Assembly: GCF_920984665.1 (NCBI RefSeq)
Contig: NZ_CAKLBP010000008.1
Span: forward strand, 98,357-162,356
Reading direction: 5' to 3'
DNA: 64,000 nt
Origin: Pedobacter sp. Leaf170
Lineage (GTDB): Bacteria > Bacteroidota > Bacteroidia > Sphingobacteriales > Sphingobacteriaceae
The notes beneath the pieces were generated by a model, which saw only the letters and a list, made by a program, of their open reading frames with translations, was not told the origin of the DNA and did not search any database. A program made the position numbers and the translations under genes. This document shows positions 51,495 to 59,639 of this stretch, one piece after another (positions within the stretch are counted from its first letter, which is position 1; every line of letters starts with the position of its first letter).

Positions 51495-52562
51495 CTAGAA
51501 TAATGATATTTGACTACCCGGAACGCAGAAAATACTATGGTCTAACTTAACTTCTTTTACATTAAGTCCGTTTAATCTGCAATGTAATTTAAAACTATCC
51601 CTAATCATCTGCGCAATATTTCCATCACCTTTCATACGCTCACCAAAACGGCTGTCATTAACTTTTCCGCCATGGCAACTTTGTATCATGTGCCAAACTT
51701 TATCAAACCTATCAGGGAAATTTTTGCGTAGCCAATCTTCAAAAATCTGCCCGATGGCGCCATTTAATCTAACAATTGTGTAACCCGCACGTATTGCACC
51801 GGCATTTGCTACGGCTTTTAAAACTGTGGGGATTTCATGGTCACTCAAACCTGGAACCAGCGGTGCAACCATAACTCCAACCGGAATGCCTGCATTACTT
51901 AATTGTTCTACAACCTTTAATCTCTGTTTAGCCGTTGCTGTCCTTGGTTCCATTGCAAGGCGAAGTTTATCATTTAAACTATTAACAGAAGAATAAACCA
52001 TGCAAAGGTTTAGCTTAGCCATTTCTTGAAGAATATCAATATCTCTCAAAATCAAAGCGTTTTTGGTAATCATCCCGATAGGTTGTTTATATGCCAAAGC
52101 AATTTCTAAAAGCTGTCGGGTTAGTCGAAATTTTCGCTCAGCTGGTTGATAACAGTCTGTATTACCAGAAAGTGAAATTGTGGTGGCATCCCATCCTTTG
52201 CGCTCTAAAAATTTTTTGAAAAGTGCAGGAGCATCCTTCTTTACAATAATTTTTCGTTCAAAATCCAAACCCGCACTGTAGCCCCAATATTGATGCGCAT
52301 TCCTCGCATAACAATACGTACAGCCATGCTCGCAACCCTGATAGGGATTTAAGGAATAGGCCATGCCCACATCCGGACTATCAACTTTGTTAACGATGGT
52401 TTTTGAATTTTCAAAGATGAAAGATGTTTTTCGGTCGCTCTCTTCCCAATCATCAATTCCTTCATCATGCTCTTTTACATAACTATCTTTTAGGAATTTA
52501 TTATGAGGATTAAACTGCGCACCTCTACCTTTAAAATACTGTCCTTCTTCCTCATTATTCAT
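51495..52562 (-). CDS. PA0069-family radical SAM protein (SplB-like)
   Basis: A 355-residue radical SAM enzyme. The cluster motif is YQGCEHGCTYCYARNAHQYW (CxxxCxxC), then TISLSGNTDCYQPAERKFRL, the hallmark of the PA0069 group related to spore photoproduct lyase, and PVGVMVAPLVPGLSDHEIP. The C-terminal region has KLHCRLNGLNVKEVKLDHSI. It acts in the cytoplasm on an unknown substrate. An AATACTAA/TTAGTATT dyad sits just upstream. Confidence 0.92.
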   Translation of the reverse strand: MNNEEEGQYFKGRGAQFNPHNKFLKDSYVKEHDEGIDDWEESDRKTSFIFENSKTIVNKVDSPDVGMAYSLNPYQGCEHGCTYCYARNAHQYWGYSAGLDFERKIIVKKDAPALFKKFLERKGWDATTISLSGNTDCYQPAERKFRLTRQLLEIALAYKQPIGMITKNALILRDIDILQEMAKLNLCMVYSSVNSLNDKLRLAMEPRTATAKQRLKVVEQLSNAGIPVGVMVAPLVPGLSDHEIPTVLKAVANAGAIRAGYTIVRLNGAIGQIFEDWLRKNFPDRFDKVWHMIQSCHGGKVNDSRFGERMKGDGNIAQMIRDSFKLHCRLNGLNVKEVKLDHSIFCVPGSQISLF

Positions 52563-52570
52563 AATATAAA

Positions 52571-52591
52571 AATACTAAAAATATTAGTATT
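52571..52591. promoter_or_regulatory. 8-bp-arm dyad upstream of PA0069-family gene
   Basis: AATACTAA and TTAGTATT with a 5-nt spacer, nine bases before the start codon of the minus-strand gene. It is a possible operator; AT-richness makes chance occurrence plausible. Confidence 0.35.
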
Positions 52592-52622
52592 TTAAATCGA
52601 TGTGAGTAAGTTGTTAATAGTA

Positions 52623-53858
52623 TTATCTTTTAGAGATTGGTACATAATCCATAGGAACCATATCACCAATTTTCTCGTAAGCCCAGTAACCTTCGTAAAG
52701 CATAGAACGGGAATCGTAAATGCTTCCATTAGCATAAAAACGAACCGGTCCTTGAGATAATTTTACTATAGAAAGCTCATGTTCAGGTATATCTAAAGGT
52801 CTGTAAACCCAAAAACCAGTATTTGAGTACGCTAAAGATTCTTTTTCACGAGTGTACTGAATACAAAGTGCATCAGTATAATTTATCCACTTTAAATTGT
52901 CATTTAAATCATGAACCAAAGTATCTGGATTTACTTCAGCTCTGCTAAATTTATCTATAAAGCGGGGCATTTCCTTTTGTTTTGTCCAAAACTCCAGCAA
53001 CCCCGGGTCAATTTTACCTGCTTCTTTTCTAATCCCGGTTTTTTCGGGTAGAGTTTTAATCTTTATTAAATTTTCGTTGATATAATTTTCCGGGTAGCGA
53101 TTTGGGTTTGGCGTTTGTACAATTTTATTGATGATGAAACCCTCTTCCTTGCTTTTGTTTTGATATAGCGAGCGGAAAAAATGTTGCGAAGAACCGTAAT
53201 AGGCTGTTTCTCTGGCATCAATATATTTCTTCTTTTTTGCTGCTGATGCTTTAAACTCTTCAAAAAACGGATGGCCTGAAAAGTAAATAATCCGCGTTCG
53301 GCTATTATATTCAAAGTAATCGAGCATGTATTTAAGGCGATATCCTAAAGCTTTATTTTCTACGATAAGAAATTCGGTTGTTTTAACCGTAAGCAGACTT
53401 TTAGTAACATCAAAATCTACATTTAAGACCTGCGGATTTAATATTTTGCACTGCTTGGAATTTGGTGTTGTGCCGATAAAATATTCTGTAAATTGCTTAA
53501 TATATTTAGCACGGTTCGGGTCGGCCCGGATGGTAACTTCATTTAGTAGAACTGTATTTTCTTTTAATATCAAGTCTACCTTAACCGATTTATCTTCAAT
53601 AATTACAGATTTTGAATAGGGTAGGTAGCCTACCATTTGAACCAGAATGCTATAACTACCGGGTTTTAAATTTGGTAAAAGGTAATTTCCATCATTATCG
53701 GCAACGGTAGCTAATTTATAACCACTTAAATAAACGCCTGCGCCGGGCAATCCGCCTTGATTATCTTTTACTTTTCCACTAATAGAAAATGTACCCTGAC
53801 TAAAAGCTTGAATTGAGCAAATCAATATGAAAAATAACGTACAGGCGCTTTTATACAT
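52623..53858 (-). CDS. Carboxypeptidase-regulatory-like domain protein, copy 1
   Basis: A 411-residue secreted protein: signal peptide (MYKSACTLFFILICSIQAFS), then a CarboxypepD_reg-like beta-sandwich (FSISGKVKDNQGGLPGAGVY, VADNDGNYLLPNLKPGSYSI, about 20-110), then a 300-residue unassigned domain with RADPNRAKYIKQFTEYFIGT, VENKALGYRLKYML, SKEEGFIINK and a conserved tail SRSMLYEGYWAYEKIGDMVP. I chose the ATG at 53858, since the upstream TTG at 53876 would delay the signal peptide. It is a tandem paralogue of the next gene. The function is unknown; a surface or periplasmic structural role is possible. Confidence 0.82.
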   Translation of the reverse strand: MYKSACTLFFILICSIQAFSQGTFSISGKVKDNQGGLPGAGVYLSGYKLATVADNDGNYLLPNLKPGSYSILVQMVGYLPYSKSVIIEDKSVKVDLILKENTVLLNEVTIRADPNRAKYIKQFTEYFIGTTPNSKQCKILNPQVLNVDFDVTKSLLTVKTTEFLIVENKALGYRLKYMLDYFEYNSRTRIIYFSGHPFFEEFKASAAKKKKYIDARETAYYGSSQHFFRSLYQNKSKEEGFIINKIVQTPNPNRYPENYINENLIKIKTLPEKTGIRKEAGKIDPGLLEFWTKQKEMPRFIDKFSRAEVNPDTLVHDLNDNLKWINYTDALCIQYTREKESLAYSNTGFWVYRPLDIPEHELSIVKLSQGPVRFYANGSIYDSRSMLYEGYWAYEKIGDMVPMDYVPISKR

Positions 53859-53937
53859 AAGTGCTAATGTAGCCAAATGGATGAGTATTTATAAAACTAA
53901 ATGCTCTCTTTTAACAAATTTAACATTTACAAAAACA

Positions 53938-55173
53938 TTATTTGCCTGGCTTTTGTGGTACGTAATCCAGCGGAACGCTGTCAGCAATTTTTTCCCAACT
54001 CCAATATCCTTCAAATAACATAGAACGCGGATTATAAGCACCGCCATTAGCATAAAAATATACAGGAGATACTAGTAAATTTATAAGTGAAACTTGGTAA
54101 TCGGGCATTGTTAATGGTCGGGATATAGACAAGCCGATTCGGTTTAAATAAACCGGGTCTTCTTTTTCTTTCGTATAGATTACGTACAAAACATTTGTAA
54201 AATTTAAGCTTTTTATACTTTCGTTAAATGTTTTGACTAAGGTATCGGGCAAAACTTCTTGTTGATTTAAAATGGCAATTTGCTTTGGCTTATTTTTTTG
54301 TTTAGCCCAATAGGATAAAGAATCATTCCCATTAAGCGTTATTTTTAAATTCCCTGAAGAACTTATTGCTGCGGTTCTAAACTGCTTAAGTTTAGCATTA
54401 ATCAAGCTGTCGGGTGGTCTGTTTTTGTCTGCCTGCCTAATTAATTTATTGATGATAAATCCTTCTTCTTTAGATTTTCCTGCATATAAACTACTTAAAA
54501 AATGATTGCTGGAACCACGGTATGCAATATCGCGTTTTGCAGCCCACTTTTTAATTTGTCCTTTGCTTCCTTTCAAATCTTCATAAGTTGGGTAACCTTC
54601 ATAATAAATGATTTTGGTCTTATTATCCCATTCAAAAAGATTAATCTGGTATTTTATCCGATAACCTAAAGCTTTATTTTCTATGATGAGAAACTGAGTG
54701 GTTTTTACCGTAAGCTTCGAATCATCTTTACTGTAATCAATTATTAAAACGTTAGGATTTATAATTTTACACTGTGCGGCATTGGGCGTTGTACCAATAA
54801 AATAATCAGTAAACATTCTGATGTAACCCGCACGGTTTGGGTCAGGCTTGATGGTTACTTCATCCAATTGCATCGCATCTTCTTCCAAAACCACGTCCAA
54901 TTTTATGGCTTTATCTGCAACAATGATATTTTTGGTAACAGTTTTGTAGCCAATCACCTGAAATAGTAAATCGTAATTACCGGGTTTTAATCCAAGGTTG
55001 TAAACACCATTGTTATTTGCAACAGTTGCTATTTTGTAACCACTAACGTATACGCCTGCACCAGGTAAAACTTCACCACGCTTATCTTTTATTATACCGG
55101 ATAGCATTACATTCTGAGCAAATGTGGCTATAAAAGATAAAGTGAAAAGAGAAAAAATAAATAATCGTTTCAT
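53938..55173 (-). CDS. Carboxypeptidase-regulatory-like domain protein, copy 2
   Basis: A 411-residue paralogue of the preceding protein, the same length. Signal peptide MKRLFIFSLFTLSFIATFAQ, beta-sandwich (VMLSGIIKDKRGEVLPGAGV, VANNNGVYNLGLKPGNYDLL) and the same unassigned domain: KPDPNRAGYIRMFTDYFIGT, IENKALGYRIKY, SKEEGFIINK and PRSMLFEGYWSWEKIADSVP. The two genes lie 79 bp apart in the same direction, as expected after tandem duplication. No catalytic residues are recognised. Confidence 0.82.
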   Translation of the reverse strand: MKRLFIFSLFTLSFIATFAQNVMLSGIIKDKRGEVLPGAGVYVSGYKIATVANNNGVYNLGLKPGNYDLLFQVIGYKTVTKNIIVADKAIKLDVVLEEDAMQLDEVTIKPDPNRAGYIRMFTDYFIGTTPNAAQCKIINPNVLIIDYSKDDSKLTVKTTQFLIIENKALGYRIKYQINLFEWDNKTKIIYYEGYPTYEDLKGSKGQIKKWAAKRDIAYRGSSNHFLSSLYAGKSKEEGFIINKLIRQADKNRPPDSLINAKLKQFRTAAISSSGNLKITLNGNDSLSYWAKQKNKPKQIAILNQQEVLPDTLVKTFNESIKSLNFTNVLYVIYTKEKEDPVYLNRIGLSISRPLTMPDYQVSLINLLVSPVYFYANGGAYNPRSMLFEGYWSWEKIADSVPLDYVPQKPGK

Positions 55174-55232
55174 TAAAACAAATATAAACTAATTATTTAG
55201 TTAAAAAAATATTTGTCTCTGCCGATGAATTA

Positions 55233-56885
55233 TTAGTTTAACAATTCCTTTGCATTTTCTATAGCAGAAGCGCCTGGATTTTTACCGCTTAACATTTCTG
55301 CAATTACTTCAATTCTTTCTTCTTGTTTCAATTTTTTAATTCCGGTGGTAGTTTTTCCTGAATCGTCAATTTTGTAAACAAAGTAATGCGATTTACCTTT
55401 TGCGGCAATTTGAGGTAAATGTGTAATCGAAATTACCTGCATATTTTTGCCAAGTGCAGCTATAACTTCACCTACCTTAAGTGCTGTTTCTCCCGAAATA
55501 CCGGTATCAATCTCATCAAATATAATTGTTGGTAAGGATGTATGCTTAGCCAATAATGCTTTGATAGACAGCATTAATCTAGAAAGTTCGCCGCCAGACG
55601 CAACTTTATTCACCGGGGCAGGAGCCTGGCCAGCATTGGCGGTAAACAACAGGGTAATTTCATCTAAGCCATCTTTTGTTAAATCTACTAAAGTTTTCTG
55701 AGCTAATACAAGCTTTGCATTAGGCATACCAACTTGTTTTAAGGTGGCTGCAGTTTGCTCTTCAACCAATTTAATCGCAACCTTTCTGTTTTTACTCAAT
55801 TTATTGGCCTGCTCAAAGAGTTTATTTTTTAGCAAGTCGATTTTCTTTGTTAGCTTTTCTATTTGCTCATCCGAAGATAAAAGCTGATTTAAATTTCTTT
55901 CTAGCTGATTTTGAATCGCAATTAGTTCGGTATTGCTATCAACCCGGTGTTTCTGTTGCAAAGAATATAATAAATCTAAACGTTGGTTAATGGTATCCAA
56001 TCTTTCGGCACTATGCATTGTACTGTTCTCAATGATAGAAATCTCATCGGCAATATCTTTAACTTCAATAATACTCGATTTTAACCTTTCATATAATACG
56101 TTTACAGATGGATCAAATTTTTCAATAGATTGCAACTGCGTTTGAGCTTCTTTTAAAAGCAAAATGGCGGCAGGCTCTGCATCATTTAACAATGCATTTG
56201 CATTTAGCAGTGCTCGTTTTATGGTTTCAGCATGCGTAAGTTTCTCCAATTCCGCTTCTAAATCAGGCAGTTCAGTTTCTGATAAATTTGCCTGTTCTAA
56301 TTCATTAAATAGAAATTGCTCATAATCTTGCTTATTCCTTGCTTCGTTGGCTTCATCAATTAATTTCTTTAATAAGGCAGAATCTTTTCTCAATTCCTTA
56401 AAACCTCCTTTGTATTGAGTAAGCAAATCTTGATGGTTTGCAAGTGAATCAACCATCAGAAGTTGAAAGTCAGCATTATTGATTTCCTGCGTAGCATGTT
56501 GAGAATGAATATCTATAAGTTTTTCGCCAATTTGTTTTAGGGTAGATAAATTTACAGGAGTGTCATTTATAAAGGAACGCGATTTTCCATCAATTGAAAT
56601 TTCTCTTCGAAGTGTACTTTCTGAAAAAAAATCGAGGTCGTTTTCTTCAAAACTATCCCTCAGCTGTTCATCAGCTAGCAGAAATGTACCTTCTATAACA
56701 CATTTTTTATCCTGATTAAAGAAGTATTTGCTTTCGGCCCGCTGACCTAAAATTAGTGATAATGCACCCAGTATGATTGATTTTCCGGCTCCGGTTTCAC
56801 CAGTTATTATGTTTAAGCCTTTATCAAATTCAATGTCGAGGCTATCAATTAATGCGTAATTACGAATAGATAGTTTTTGTAGCAT
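55233..56885 (-). CDS. recN: DNA repair protein RecN
   Basis: A 550-residue SMC-like ATPase for double-strand-break repair. Walker A is GETGAGKSIILGALSLILGQ (about 29-48), the middle is a long coiled coil (residues about 150-370), and the C-terminal head has ASGGELSRLMLSIKALLAKH (signature) and IIFDEIDTGISGETALKVGE (Walker B), with ITHLPQIAAKG (switch His). A TATTTTCG word eight bases upstream is one mismatch from the -7 consensus. It is adjacent to, but separated by a terminator from, the M56 gene. Confidence 0.96.
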   Translation of the reverse strand: MLQKLSIRNYALIDSLDIEFDKGLNIITGETGAGKSIILGALSLILGQRAESKYFFNQDKKCVIEGTFLLADEQLRDSFEENDLDFFSESTLRREISIDGKSRSFINDTPVNLSTLKQIGEKLIDIHSQHATQEINNADFQLLMVDSLANHQDLLTQYKGGFKELRKDSALLKKLIDEANEARNKQDYEQFLFNELEQANLSETELPDLEAELEKLTHAETIKRALLNANALLNDAEPAAILLLKEAQTQLQSIEKFDPSVNVLYERLKSSIIEVKDIADEISIIENSTMHSAERLDTINQRLDLLYSLQQKHRVDSNTELIAIQNQLERNLNQLLSSDEQIEKLTKKIDLLKNKLFEQANKLSKNRKVAIKLVEEQTAATLKQVGMPNAKLVLAQKTLVDLTKDGLDEITLLFTANAGQAPAPVNKVASGGELSRLMLSIKALLAKHTSLPTIIFDEIDTGISGETALKVGEVIAALGKNMQVISITHLPQIAAKGKSHYFVYKIDDSGKTTTGIKKLKQEERIEVIAEMLSGKNPGASAIENAKELLN

Positions 56886-56929
56886 AGCTATGCGAAAATA
56901 CTAAAAAGTTATCTCAACAAAGGGCTTAA

Positions 56930-56960
56930 AATAAAAACAGCGAAGATATTTCTTCGCTGC
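56930..56960 (-). terminator. Rho-independent terminator after M56 gene
   Basis: Stem CAGCGAAG / CTTCGCTG (56938-56945 with 56952-56959), 6-nt loop; on the minus strand it is followed by five T, then ATTTT. It ends the blaI-M56 operon. Confidence 0.88.
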
Positions 56961-56984
56961 TAATGCACATTATTTATTTGGTTT

Positions 56985-58883
56985 TTAGTTTTCTTCTTTT
57001 TCTCTACGTTCAGGTTTTTCAGGTTTTTCCTGTTTTTCCATTTTCTCCCTCAGTTCTTTAACCTCTGCATCAAATTTTTGCTTTAGTTTCTTGTATTCAG
57101 CAGATTCTAAAACTCTTTTAGTAGAATTGTTATCACGTAAGAAAAGGTATCCAGTATTTACTCCTGGAGTTTTATTAAAGTAAATTTTAGATAAAGAATC
57201 TTTGTTTAGCTTAGATGAAAATAATGGTTGATTGCTATCTAATACTATAACGTTACCTCTTGCAGCATCAATTTGAGATTTAAATTCTTGGCTATTAAAT
57301 TTTGCAGCCATATCTTCAGCCATTTTTTTCCATTTAGCTTGGGCTTCGGGAGAATTATATTCTTTAGCCATATCTTCGCCAAATTTTTTCCATTTAGCTT
57401 GGGCTTCTGGAGAGTTATATTCTCTCGCAACATCTTCACCAAATTTTTTCCATTTAGCCTGCGCTTCTGGCGATGAAAACTCTTTTGCCATCTGCTCACC
57501 CATCTTTTTCCATTTAGCTTTGGCTTCTGGAGTGTTAAATTCTTTCTCGATATCTTCTCCGTATTTTTTCCATTTTAATTGTGCCGCCGGTGAAGAAAAT
57601 TCTCTGTATATTTTTGCACTAAATATAGAATCTTTAAATCTAAATGCCGAATCACTTCCTATAAAAAAAGTTTTTCTTCCTCCAAAAAGTTCATCATCAT
57701 ATAAATCTCTCCTTAAACTATCGGGCACATCTTTTAAAGAATTGTATTCGGTTTTTTTGCCACTAGCATCTATGGTTACAATTTTAATTTTATGTTTCTT
57801 AGTTGTATCTATAAAAACCATGGCATTTTTCGAAATGTTTGCAACCGATAGTAATTCAGTTTTTTTTGTGGTTTTTTTGATATCTTTTTTGGACGGATTA
57901 ATCCAGGCAATAGAAACTAAACATGCAATACCTAAGGTTAAGGCTGCCATTTGCTGTTTTGCATTTAAATAATTGGTCTTCATATTTGTTATTCTTTTAA
58001 TTCTTTGATATAAGTTTTGAGTTTTGCCGGTGGCAGCTAAGGCATAAGCCGGACTATCTTTATCTTTCAGCAACTCTAGCTTTAACAAAGCATGAGCATA
58101 ATTCAGTGGTTTTCCGGTTAGCTTTAGCACCAAATCATCGCAAGCATGCTCACGCTCTATATGTATAAATCGGCCTGCCATCCAAACAAATGGATTAAAG
58201 AACAAGAAAGTTTCTATTGCCGTTTTTATCAGATTTAATAAAAAATCATTTCTTCTGATGTGAGAAAGTTCGTGTATTAAAATTGCTTCAACCTGATCGC
58301 TATCTAATTCGTTAACCAATGCAACTGGAAATAAAACGATAGGTTTTAGATAACCAATAACTAATGGCACATTTACAATGGATGATAAATGGAATTTTAT
58401 AGTTTTATTGATTTTTAGATTTGATGTAACTTTTTGAAAGATAGCATTCCAGGCATCAGGTACTAAACTCAGTTTCTCTTTTTTAAACCGTGCCAATTTA
58501 TTATAGCCTTTAATTATTACAAAAAGCTGTAGTGCAATGCCAATAATGTAAAATACCACAACAATGGGAAAATATTGTTCAATTTTGCTAGTTAGATTTT
58601 CGGGTATGGTATTTAAATATTGATGTGTATTAAGATTTTCTACATTTCCACTAGCTTTTTGGATAGCAATATTCTTGAGTAAAATGCTGGTTAGGTTGTA
58701 GATGAAAAAACCGAACATTAGTAGGATAGAACCAAAAGCCAGGTTGTGCCTATATTTAGCAGCTAGCTTTGGCAGGCTAAGTAAAACGATAAATAAGATA
58801 CCGTAAATAAGTGCACTTTGCCAGAGCGAATTTAAAATACTCCATCCAAAAGCTTTAATAAATTGTGGTAATAAAGTCTCCAT
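56985..58883 (-). CDS. BlaR1-like M56 metallopeptidase with C-terminal 20-residue repeats
   Basis: A 632-residue membrane protein. The N-terminal half has hydrophobic segments at about 16-38, 50-70 and 105-124, a zinc-protease site ILIHELSHIRRND (HELSH 204-208) with the third ligand in HIEREHACDD, and another segment near 310-326. This is the M56/BlaR1 architecture that senses a signal and cleaves a partner repressor. The usual C-terminal penicillin-binding sensor is absent. In its place are a short domain (about 330-427) and five 20-residue repeats (428-527; consensus EFNSPEAQAKWKKFGEDMAK), then a charged tail rich in KPE. It is the second gene after the BlaI-type repressor, so it probably inactivates that repressor. 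The ligand is unknown. Confidence 0.88.
   Translation of the reverse strand: METLLPQFIKAFGWSILNSLWQSALIYGILFIVLLSLPKLAAKYRHNLAFGSILLMFGFFIYNLTSILLKNIAIQKASGNVENLNTHQYLNTIPENLTSKIEQYFPIVVVFYIIGIALQLFVIIKGYNKLARFKKEKLSLVPDAWNAIFQKVTSNLKINKTIKFHLSSIVNVPLVIGYLKPIVLFPVALVNELDSDQVEAILIHELSHIRRNDFLLNLIKTAIETFLFFNPFVWMAGRFIHIEREHACDDLVLKLTGKPLNYAHALLKLELLKDKDSPAYALAATGKTQNLYQRIKRITNMKTNYLNAKQQMAALTLGIACLVSIAWINPSKKDIKKTTKKTELLSVANISKNAMVFIDTTKKHKIKIVTIDASGKKTEYNSLKDVPDSLRRDLYDDELFGGRKTFFIGSDSAFRFKDSIFSAKIYREFSSPAAQLKWKKYGEDIEKEFNTPEAKAKWKKMGEQMAKEFSSPEAQAKWKKFGEDVAREYNSPEAQAKWKKFGEDMAKEYNSPEAQAKWKKMAEDMAAKFNSQEFKSQIDAARGNVIVLDSNQPLFSSKLNKDSLSKIYFNKTPGVNTGYLFLRDNNSTKRVLESAEYKKLKQKFDAEVKELREKMEKQEKPEKPERREKEEN
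57303..57602 (-). repeat. Five 60-bp tandem coding repeats in the M56 gene
   Basis: Each 60-bp unit encodes a 20-residue segment with invariant KWKK and strongly conserved SPEAQAK and GED residues. Units 3 and 4 are the most alike, which points to recent expansion. Heptad-like charge spacing suggests helices. The repeats could vary in number between strains. Confidence 0.88.
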
Positions 58884-58952
58884 GTTAATTGCTTTAATTT
58901 TTTAAATCACTTTATTTTTTTCTGATACTATTCTTAATGCTAATCTGTTTTC

Positions 58953-58980
58953 ACTAACGACTAACGACTAACGACTAACG
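58953..58980 (-). repeat. Heptamer tandem array (AGTCGTT), 4 units
   Basis: Four perfect ACTAACG units on the plus strand (AGTCGTT phase on the minus), lying between blaI and the M56 gene, just beyond the blaI stop codon. It belongs to the same AGTNNNN class as arrays at 2356, 2425 and 63326. Confidence 0.85.
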
Positions 58981-58982
58981 AG

Positions 58983-59354
58983 CTACTTAAGACTATCTAA
59001 ATATTTTTTAATCTCATCTAATTCTTCACTACTGGCAGTATGATTACCCAAAGCCTGCATAACCAATCTTGCAGCCGAACCATTAAAAACGTTATCTATC
59101 ATTTTATTCACCAATTGCTTTTCAGTTTTATCTTGACTTACCAAGGCTTTATATATGTGGGTTTTCTGATTAGTATCACGTTCAACCATACCTTTTTCAT
59201 GCATTATTTGCATAAGCTTTAAAGTTGTGGTGTAGCCAGAATCTTTTTTATTTAAAGCTTCATGTACTGCTCTCACCGTGCAAAGACCTTTTTGCCAGAG
59301 CACCTGCAAAATTTCCATTTCACCTTCAGTTGGTTTGATATTGCTATTACTCAT
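58983..59354 (-). CDS. BlaI/MecI/CopY-family transcriptional repressor
   Basis: A 123-residue winged-helix repressor. KPTEGEMEILQVLWQKGLCT with VRAVHEALN is the DNA-binding opening, GYTTTLKLMQIMHEKGMVE the recognition helix-wing, and TEKQLVNKMIDNVFNGSAAR with LVMQALGN the C-terminal dimer helix, containing the region cleaved in BlaI relatives. It is encoded directly upstream of an M56 protease, the standard sensor-repressor arrangement. The promoter region carries two TACGAA-N4-TTCGTA dyads, so autoregulation is likely. The rest of the regulon is unknown; no beta-lactamase gene is nearby. Confidence 0.93.
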   Translation of the reverse strand: MSNSNIKPTEGEMEILQVLWQKGLCTVRAVHEALNKKDSGYTTTLKLMQIMHEKGMVERDTNQKTHIYKALVSQDKTEKQLVNKMIDNVFNGSAARLVMQALGNHTASSEELDEIKKYLDSLK

Positions 59355-59368
59355 ATATGTTACTGTTC

Positions 59369-59415
59369 TACGAATTATTTCGTAATCAAATGTACGAAGA
59401 TATTCGTATTATCAA
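59369..59415 (-). promoter_or_regulatory. blaI promoter with two dyad operators
   Basis: Dyad 1 at 59369-59384 (TACGAATTATTTCGTA) and dyad 2 at 59393-59408 (TACGAAGATATTCGTA) have identical 6-bp arms and 4-bp spacers, with centres 24 bp apart. On the minus strand a TACATTTG -7 box (59387-59394) lies between them, and a TTG (59413-59415) sits 18 bp upstream of it, a good -33/-7 spacing. Repressor bound to both dyads would cover the spacer and the start site. Confidence 0.8.
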
Positions 59416-59548
59416 AATTATTTAACAGATTTTTAACATAAGCTATTTTACTAACTGACGCAGTTTATTCAAAAACGTTGCACATTATTTAAAATTCGAG
59501 TGGGAGGGAAGGATGTTTTATTTGCTGAATTATCTATCTAAACCTGAT

Positions 59549-59594
59549 TGTAGCGAACATGGAGCGCAGCGGAATAAAGCGGAAAGCAGGACTT
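59549..59594. repeat. Intergenic repeat fragment
   Basis: GATTGTAGCGAACATGGAGC and AGCGGAAAGCAGGACTT, GC-richer than its surroundings, share the words GTAGCG, GCGCAGCG and AGGACTT with 17090-17125. It appears to be part of a dispersed, decayed repeat. The gap 59416-59639 holds nothing else recognised. Confidence 0.45.
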
Positions 59595-59639
59595 ACAACA
59601 AAATGAATTGAAGAAATTGCTTTACAAGAAATTATAAAA

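Noticed and set aside
57245..57499. Open frame with repeated KLNGKNL segments
   Set aside because: It is a frame-shifted reading of the 60-bp repeats in the M56 gene, so its repetitiveness is inherited.
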